Shown here piece after piece: positions 1 to 3,707 of a stretch of 5,795 nucleotides of DNA. The translations under genes were made by a program, and so were the position numbers. Origin of the DNA: Bacteroidota bacterium (lineage in GTDB: Bacteria; Bacteroidota; Kryptoniia; Kryptoniales; JAKASW01); NCBI GenBank assembly GCA_021785235.1, contig JAJYGB010000505.1:1-5795 (forward strand), written 5' to 3'. Under the pieces are notes generated by a model. The model did not search any database. It had not been told where the DNA came from and saw only the letters and a program-made list of their open reading frames with translations. Position 1 is the first letter of the stretch; each line of letters begins with the position of its first letter.

Positions 1-1
1 G

Positions 2-853
2 TTCCGTTTGATGAACATGCAGAAGAGGAGCAGGGCCTTCATCGTCGGAGAGAGACATTACGACCTTGGGAACGAGCTGTTCACCAAAATGCTCGACAGA
101 CGGATGAATTACAGTTGCGCGTACTGGAAGGATGCCCAGACACTCGATCAAGCGCAGGAAAACAAGCTCAAGCTGGTCTGCGAAAAACTCTATCTGAAGC
201 CGGGGATGAAAATTTTGGACATAGGGTGTGGATGGGGAGGGTTCGGCAAGTACGCCGCGGAACAATATGGAGCTGAGGTCGTCGGCGTAACGGTGTCTAC
301 TGAGCAGGTGTCGCTCGGCAGGGAACTTTCTAAAGGACTGCCGGTCGAGTTCAGGCTTCAGGACTATCGGGAAGTCAGAGGACAATTCGACAGAGTCGTC
401 TCCATCGGGATGATTGAACATGTGGGATACAAGAACTATAGAGACTATTTCATGGTGGCGGACAGATGTCTAAGAGACGACGGACTCTTCCTACTCCACA
501 CGATAGGAAGCCCTCGCTCGGTGAACAGCACCGACGCCTGGACTCACAAGTACATTTTCCCGAACGGGATGCTTCCGTCGGTCGCTCAGCTGGGGAAGGC
601 AATAGAAGGGATGTTCGTCATGGAGGACTGGCACAATTTCGGCGCCGACTACGATAAAACGCTGATGGCATGGTATGATAATTTTGTCGGCGGCTGGAAT
701 GAAGTGAAGGAAAAGTACGGAGAGACTTTCTTCAGGATGTGGAAATTCTTCCTCCTCTCGAGTGCCGGGGCGTTCCGCGCCAGGAGCAATCAGCTCTGGC
801 AGATCGTCCTGTCGAAGAAGGGGGTCCTCGGAGGGTATCAATCGATAAGATGA
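2..853 (+). CDS. cfa: Cyclopropane-fatty-acyl-phospholipid synthase, 5' end cut off
   Basis: This SAM-dependent enzyme adds a methylene group across the double bond of unsaturated acyl chains in membrane phospholipids, acting at the inner face of the cytoplasmic membrane. Numbering residues from the TTG codon at position 8, the protein aligns without gaps to the catalytic domain of E. coli Cfa (382 aa) at an offset of about 102. The SAM-binding motif ILDIGCGWGG is at 69-78. The bicarbonate-site residues of E. coli (C139, E239, H266, I268, Y317) correspond to C37 (YSCAYW), E137 (IEHVG), H164 and I166 (LLHTIG) and Y215 (GADYD), so all are kept. The C-terminus (FRARSNQLWQIV) is intact and ends at TGA 851-853. 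The frame is open to the left edge, so the missing ~100-residue N-terminal domain probably lies upstream; the TTG/ATG codons near position 8 are then internal. Family assignment is very secure. Confidence 0.96.
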   Translation, partial: FRLMNMQKRSRAFIVGERHYDLGNELFTKMLDRRMNYSCAYWKDAQTLDQAQENKLKLVCEKLYLKPGMKILDIGCGWGGFGKYAAEQYGAEVVGVTVSTEQVSLGRELSKGLPVEFRLQDYREVRGQFDRVVSIGMIEHVGYKNYRDYFMVADRCLRDDGLFLLHTIGSPRSVNSTDAWTHKYIFPNGMLPSVAQLGKAIEGMFVMEDWHNFGADYDKTLMAWYDNFVGGWNEVKEKYGETFFRMWKFFLLSSAGAFRARSNQLWQIVLSKKGVLGGYQSIR

Positions 854-1098
854 GAAGACCGAAGTCAACCTGCACCTCGAGAAGTCTAAGGCAGAGCGTG
901 AGTACGCAGGGCAAACGTGCCAGAGGGCTCGTTTCTGTGTCCGCAAAGGGTGAACTCACGGTGAAGCTGCTTTGGGACGCAATATTGTTAGAACGGGGGA
1001 AATAAAACAGTCAGCCCTGCAGGGACGCGGTGTTATCTGCTTGCGCGTCTCGCCGTGTCCTTCACGACAGAAGAGACGAAGTCTGCCGGTGGGACATC
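854..1098. other. Gap between convergent genes; no convincing gene
   Basis: This stretch lies between the stop of cfa (+) and the stop of the ferritin-VIT gene (-), so it should hold 3' ends and terminators. Short open frames exist but resemble no family I know. Two symmetric elements are visible: the 10-bp perfect palindrome CCCTGCAGGG at 1015-1024, and an imperfect stem in which CGTCTC (1046-1051) pairs with GAGACG (1073-1078) around an inner CGTG/CACG pair (1054-1057 with 1063-1066, 5-nt loop). Neither is followed by a classical run of T on either strand. Confidence 0.5.
1046..1078. terminator. Possible bidirectional terminator hairpin
   Basis: CGTCTC at 1046-1051 and GAGACG at 1073-1078 form a 6-bp outer stem, and CGTG (1054-1057) with CACG (1063-1066) form an inner stem around TCCTT. 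It lies 20 bp past the stop of the minus-strand ferritin-VIT gene and could serve both converging transcripts. It lacks a U-tract, so the call is weak. Confidence 0.25.
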
Positions 1099-2073
1099 CT
1101 ATATGCTGATTCCGAATATCGACCTTGCGAGAAGTCCCACTCCATAAGTAACGGCGACGGCGATGAGGAGAGTGACGAGGTTCGTGACGATTCTTTTCCG
1201 CATTCGCATACCGGAGAGAAACGCGATCACTGTGGATATGAATACCATGACCACCGCCGCGAACCCAAGTGACCAGAATATGTTCACCGCGCCCAGGAGA
1301 ACGGGGAGCACCGGGACGAGGGCGCCGAAGAAATAGGACAGACCGACGACGAGCGCCGATTCAGCCGCGCTTGACGAACCGGCTTTTACCTCGCCGGGTT
1401 TTCCTTCGATGAACTCTTTCTTTGCCGCCTCGACCCTCTCGACTTCCTTTTCCGAATTCAGAGCGCCGAAAGCGCCGGCCGCCATCGAAATCGAGCCCGC
1501 GACGGCGACGGCGGCACTCGCGGCTATGACCGCCGGGATGCTCGATAGCGCGGCGAAGAAGCCTGAAACGGCCCCAAGTATCTCGACAAGCCCGTCGTTC
1601 AATCCCAGGAAAATGTCGCGCACCCGCTCGGGATGAATGAGCCTTTCGCTTGCCGACGACACGATTTCATCCTCGTGCTGAAATTCATCCTCGAGGATCT
1701 TATGCACAGCCTCACCAGTGGGGGTCCCTTTGTACTTATCCCAGACCGTGATGTATTTCCTCACCCCGTAAACCTCGATAGCCTCGATCACAAGATGGAT
1801 ACCGAGATTTCCGAATACGCGGGCGACGGCAGTCAGCAGGCTTAGCTTCAACCGCCGCCTGAGGTCGAGCTCGTTGACGTCCAGCGAGAAGAAGTCCTGC
1901 CAGAACTTCAGGTGCTTTGTCTCGGTCGGGATAAGTTCGTCGAAAAGCGGTTTTAAATCGTCCGATACAATTTCCCTTATCCTCTTATAGAGCGTCAAAT
2001 CGAATAGCTCGTCGAGGACGAGTTCTTTTCCAAGTTGATGTTCCATGTTCCTAAAATTTACGGCTTGCGCCAT
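1099..2073 (-). CDS. Ferritin-like/VIT1 fusion membrane protein (Fe/Mn transporter)
   Basis: This 324-aa protein joins an N-terminal ferritin-like (rubrerythrin-type) domain to a C-terminal VIT1/CCC1 transporter domain, as in the Er-VIT1/MbfA group that moves iron or manganese out of the bacterial cytoplasm. In residues 1-145 the di-iron pattern is visible as E51xxH54, E97/E100 and E130xxH133, spaced as in rubrerythrin; the first helix ligand is probably E17 or E22. The VIT part starts with GLNDGLVEILGAVSG (157-171), where D160 matches the conserved acid of VIT TM1. Five hydrophobic segments follow at about 162-180, 182-205, 240-262, 266-289 and 297-322, with SM at 196-197 in TM2. The cytoplasmic loop 206-239 is only about 34 residues, shorter than the metal-binding domain of plant VIT1; the ferritin-like domain may replace it. 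The ATG at 2073 has no clear Shine-Dalgarno; M10 (2046) is an alternative start. It could instead be manganese-specific. Confidence 0.88.
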   Translation of the reverse strand: MAQAVNFRNMEHQLGKELVLDELFDLTLYKRIREIVSDDLKPLFDELIPTETKHLKFWQDFFSLDVNELDLRRRLKLSLLTAVARVFGNLGIHLVIEAIEVYGVRKYITVWDKYKGTPTGEAVHKILEDEFQHEDEIVSSASERLIHPERVRDIFLGLNDGLVEILGAVSGFFAALSSIPAVIAASAAVAVAGSISMAAGAFGALNSEKEVERVEAAKKEFIEGKPGEVKAGSSSAAESALVVGLSYFFGALVPVLPVLLGAVNIFWSLGFAAVVMVFISTVIAFLSGMRMRKRIVTNLVTLLIAVAVTYGVGLLARSIFGISI

Positions 2074-2095
2074 GGTAATGCAAACGTTGGTAATG
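2074..2095. repeat. GGTAATG direct repeat abutting the ferritin-VIT start codon
   Basis: GGTAATG is at 2074-2080 and 2089-2095, 15 bp apart, separated by the AACGTT palindrome (2083-2088) and flanking bases. Read on the coding strand this is CATTACC twice, the second copy touching the ATG. The position where a ribosome binding site should be is thus taken by this repeat and not by a purine-rich tract. Confidence 0.35.
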
Positions 2096-2110
2096 ACTCA
2101 ATTAGGTCCC

Positions 2111-2144
2111 TCGCAGAGATCGCTGAGAAAGAAGATCGCAGAGA
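2111..2144. repeat. Three copies of TCGCWGAGA upstream of ferritin-VIT gene
   Basis: TCGCAGAGA occurs at 2111-2119 and 2136-2144, and TCGCTGAGA at 2120-2128, all in the same orientation with starts 9 and 16 bp apart. The last two copies extend to a 12-mer, GATCGCWGAGAA, with a single mismatch. They lie 38-71 bp before the ATG of the minus-strand metal transporter gene. A metal-responsive operator is one reading; no known box is matched. Confidence 0.45.
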
Positions 2145-2232
2145 ACGAAAATGGATTTTACACTTTTCTCCGCATACACTGCGACTACCCTGCGGACTTT
2201 AGCCGGCCCGACATTCTGTCTGAGATAAATGA

Positions 2233-2253
2233 TGCGGCATGCCGCAGAGCGGC
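2233..2253. terminator. GC-rich palindrome, possible terminator of the PPC gene
   Basis: TGCGGCATGCCGCA (2233-2246) is a perfect 14-bp palindrome, and a third half-site GCGGC follows at 2249-2253, so GCCGC (2241-2245) can pair with either neighbour. In minus-strand RNA the form GCCGC-UCU-GCGGC is a tight hairpin followed, after a second GCCGC, by AUCAUUUAUCU. It lies about 70 bp past the PPC stop codon, which suits termination, but the U-run is poor and an operator is equally possible. Confidence 0.3.
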
Positions 2254-2324
2254 AGCATGAAATATTTTCCCTAATATTCAAACCGGGTCACTACCTTCTC
2301 GCGGAACAAATTATCAGGGCACTG

Positions 2325-2870
2325 TCATCTGTAGTTCTTGTCGTCGATGCGGCTGAGGTCGGTGGTGTCGCTCAATACGCCGATCGTCACTATGGCAAAT
2401 GTGAAGACCGTGGTTCCAGGTTCAAGATGGCCGCCGAACGCCATATCGCTATTCGTGAATGTGGCGTGCGCATGAACTCTCCCATTTACAATGTAGCCGT
2501 TCATGCTCACCAGGTCGGCGGGAGCCGCGCTGTTCTTGACGAATATATTCTTCGTCGGGAATTCCACGTTGCTGACCACGTGGTAATGATATGAGACCAC
2601 CGAGCCTGTGCCCGCGAGTATGACGGCGTTGTGAATGTTGTTCTCTTTAACGGCCTTCTCTAGCCCGCCGAGCAGGTCGGTCCGATATTTCAACCGGATC
2701 ACCATCACCTGCTCAAATCGACCGCTGACCGAATACACGTCGGGAATGGAGTCGTTGTTCGCTCTCGAATCGTAGGCGCTGGATGCGCTTGTAAGTTCAG
2801 TCCTTGTTTCCTGAGCCCGTACGAGTCCCCCAATAGCGAGGACAACAAATAGAATAGTAAGTCTTTGCAT
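2325..2870 (-). CDS. Secreted PPC (DUF296) domain protein
   Basis: This 181-aa protein has a PPC/DUF296 domain (plants and prokaryotes conserved), known in bacteria as small trimeric proteins of unclear function and in plants as part of AT-hook proteins. The domain spans about residues 52-167. Hallmarks are RLKYRTDLLGGL (59-70), AVILAGTGSV (82-91) and GRVHAHATF (130-138) followed by GGHLEPG (146-152). H133, H135 and H148 form a likely metal-binding triad. The first 20 residues (MQRLTILFVVLAIGGLVRAQ) form a classical signal peptide with probable cleavage after A19, so the mature protein should be outside the cytoplasm, unlike typical bacterial relatives of about 140 aa without a leader. The start at 2870 is chosen because GAGGA (2878-2882) lies 7 nt upstream and because it begins the signal peptide; the frame opens earlier, to 2936, but that would overlap the GNAT gene. 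It lies 29 bp behind the GNAT gene, probably co-transcribed. Confidence 0.88.
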   Translation of the reverse strand: MQRLTILFVVLAIGGLVRAQETRTELTSASSAYDSRANNDSIPDVYSVSGRFEQVMVIRLKYRTDLLGGLEKAVKENNIHNAVILAGTGSVVSYHYHVVSNVEFPTKNIFVKNSAAPADLVSMNGYIVNGRVHAHATFTNSDMAFGGHLEPGTTVFTFAIVTIGVLSDTTDLSRIDDKNYR

Positions 2871-2877
2871 GCCCGAA

Positions 2878-2882
2878 TCCTC
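2878..2882 (-). promoter_or_regulatory. Shine-Dalgarno of the PPC gene
   Basis: GAGGA on the minus strand, 7 nt before the ATG at 2870. It decides this start over the upstream in-frame ATG at 2936. Confidence 0.75.
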
Positions 2883-2899
2883 ACTTAAGTCTTCTATTT

Positions 2900-3382
2900 C
2901 TATAACATAAGCTGCCAGTAACCGACGTCGATCCATCTATTGTGTTTGTAGCCTACTTCACGGAAGTGCGCGATTTTCTTGAATCCGAATTTCTCGCACA
3001 AAGCCACGCTTGCCGGGTTGGGGAGAGCGATTCCAGAAATTACGGTGTGATACCCCCTTGACCTGAGCGCGTCAAGTAGAGCTCTCTTCAATTCGGTACC
3101 GATCCCCTTGCCGACAAACTCGCCATCAATGTATGTACCCGTCTCGACTGTATTCCTGTACGATGCCCTGTCCCTCCATTTCCTCGCATAAGTGTAACCA
3201 GCCAGTCTGCCGTCGAGCTCGTACACAAGCCATGGGTAATCATTCGTGATTGTCCTGATGCGCTCTGTCATCTCTTCCGTTGATACCGGCGTCTCCTCGA
3301 ACGTCGCGGTAGAAGTCATGATGTATTTGTTGTATATGCCGCAGATTGCTTCAGCGTCAGCAAGCTGCGCTTCCCTGATCAT
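2900..3382 (-). CDS. GNAT N-acetyltransferase, phosphinothricin acetyltransferase-like
   Basis: This 160-aa single-domain cytoplasmic enzyme should move an acetyl group from acetyl-CoA to the amino group of a small substrate, such as an amino acid or an analogue. It belongs to the Pat/Bar/MnaT branch of GNAT. Family hallmarks are YRNTVETGTYI (75-85), where E80 matches the catalytic glutamate of Bar, the acetyl-CoA loop VGKGIGTEL (90-98), the PNPAS motif (121-125), and VGYKHNRWIDVGYWQ (143-157), nearly the Bar C-terminal signature. One oddity is C129 (LCEKFGF), where Bar has its second proposed catalytic residue, H137 (LHEALGY). The ATG at 3382 is chosen because AGGAG sits 5 nt upstream; the in-frame GTG at 3388 overlaps that site. 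It is the first gene of the minus-strand group. The true substrate cannot be read from sequence, and glufosinate resistance should not be assumed. Confidence 0.93.
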   Translation of the reverse strand: MIREAQLADAEAICGIYNKYIMTSTATFEETPVSTEEMTERIRTITNDYPWLVYELDGRLAGYTYARKWRDRASYRNTVETGTYIDGEFVGKGIGTELKRALLDALRSRGYHTVISGIALPNPASVALCEKFGFKKIAHFREVGYKHNRWIDVGYWQLML

Positions 3383-3387
3383 GTTCA

Positions 3388-3392
3388 CTCCT
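3388..3392 (-). promoter_or_regulatory. Shine-Dalgarno of the GNAT gene
   Basis: AGGAG on the minus strand, 5 nt before the ATG at 3382. It rules out the GTG at 3388, which lies inside it, as the normal start. Confidence 0.75.
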
Positions 3393-3477
3393 GTTTAAAT
3401 TTCCCGATCGAGTTCCGATCCAAGGAACATTAGCCAAGGAAGGGCCAAAAAGCAACCTCTCCCCATCTCCGATCAGG

Positions 3478-3523
3478 ACGCGGTTAAAGGTTTATCGGTG
3501 TGTTTTCAGCGGCAAAACCGCGT
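3478..3523. promoter_or_regulatory. Nested inverted repeats upstream of the sigma-28 promoter
   Basis: ACGCGGTT (3478-3485) and AACCGCGT (3516-3523) are perfect 8-bp inverted copies 30 bp apart. Between them GTTTT (3502-3506) and AAAAC (3514-3518) form a second inverted repeat, and GCGG/CCGC (3509-3512 and 3518-3521) a third that competes with it. They end 23 bp before the -35 box, a usual place for an activator or repressor site. Confidence 0.35.
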
Positions 3524-3546
3524 TATTTTGGTCAAAAACGTGGCAC

Positions 3547-3573
3547 TAAAGTCCCTCTTTAAATTTCCGATAA
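3547..3573 (+). promoter_or_regulatory. Sigma-28 (FliA-type) promoter
   Basis: TAAAGTCC (3547-3554), 11 bp, then TCCGATAA (3566-3573), against the FliA consensus TAAAGTTT-N11-GCCGATAA. This is 13 of 16 matches with exact spacing, and the core TAAA and CCGATAA elements are perfect. Transcription should start near 3580, giving a leader of about 125 nt to the chemoreceptor start. The agreement with the product of the downstream gene strengthens the call. Confidence 0.8.
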
Positions 3574-3652
3574 AACATATAGAGGATCATAGGCTGTCCT
3601 TTTCAAGTAGGAAAGATGCATTGTCAAAGGCTACATACGGCCACTATCGTGA

Positions 3653-3682
3653 TGATCGGAGACGTCGTGCGAATACCGATCA
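3653..3682 (+). other. Stem-loop in the chemoreceptor leader
   Basis: TGATCGG (3653-3659) pairs with CCGATCA (3676-3682) over a 16-nt loop that itself contains GACGTC. It ends 25 nt before the start codon, so it could influence translation; it does not resemble a known riboswitch. Confidence 0.3.
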
Positions 3683-3707
3683 CTCAAACACCAAACGAAA
3701 GTAAGCC

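Larger units (their letters stand above)
2074..2324. other. Leader and 5' control region of the ferritin-VIT gene
   Basis: No gene is supported here. The region carries the probable 3' end of the PPC-protein transcript and the promoter/leader of the ferritin-VIT gene, both on the minus strand. It contains three copies of TCGCWGAGA, a GGTAATG direct repeat next to the start codon, a GC-rich palindrome and two AATATT boxes (2261-2266 and 2273-2278). On the minus strand TAAAAT (in GTGTAAAATCC, near 2155-2165) could be a -10 box, but no good -35 sits at the right distance, so I do not call a promoter. Confidence 0.5.
3404..3681. repeat. Five dispersed copies of CCGATC
   Basis: CCGATC is at 3404-3409, 3415-3420, 3469-3474 and 3676-3681, and in reverse (GATCGG) at 3654-3659. 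The first two start 11 bp apart, one helical turn. The reverse copy and the last copy extend to TGATCGG/CCGATCA, a 7-bp stem around a 16-nt loop in the chemoreceptor leader. Isolated copies also occur inside genes (near 2370 and 3095), so only the local density is notable. Confidence 0.4.
3383..3707. other. Divergent intergenic region with repeats and promoter
   Basis: This region separates the start of the GNAT gene (-) from the start of the chemoreceptor-like gene (+). It holds a sigma-28-type promoter for the chemoreceptor, a leader of about 125 nt, five copies of CCGATC, the direct repeat CCAAGGAA (3420-3427 and 3434-3441, 14-bp period) and nested inverted repeats at 3478-3523. For the GNAT side, TTGCTT-N17-TAATGT can be read on the minus strand between about 3430 and 3455, but it is too weak to call. 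A 68-codon frame at 3498-3704 crosses the promoter and looks non-coding. No riboswitch was recognised. Confidence 0.6.

Noticed and set aside
739..1005. Frame of 88 codons overlapping the end of cfa
   Set aside because: Half of it is a frame shadow of cfa, and the rest (851-1005) has no similarity I recognise and no ribosome binding site.
2034..2060. Start of the ferritin-VIT protein at M10 supported by AGGA
   Set aside because: AGGA is only 2 nt from that ATG, too close for normal Shine-Dalgarno pairing, so the start at 2073 is kept with reservation.
2871..2936. Longer N-terminus for the PPC protein starting at 2936
   Set aside because: It would overlap the GNAT gene, precede the signal peptide with 22 charged residues, and ignore the good GAGGA site 7 nt before the ATG at 2870.
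3498..3704. Small 68-codon frame ending 3 nt before the chemoreceptor start
   Set aside because: It crosses the sigma-28 promoter and its start lies upstream of the expected transcript start; the composition is Arg/Lys/His-rich without any recognisable domain.
3580..3707. Riboswitch (for example c-di-GMP) in the chemoreceptor leader
   Set aside because: I found no conserved core of any riboswitch class I know, only a simple 7-bp stem.
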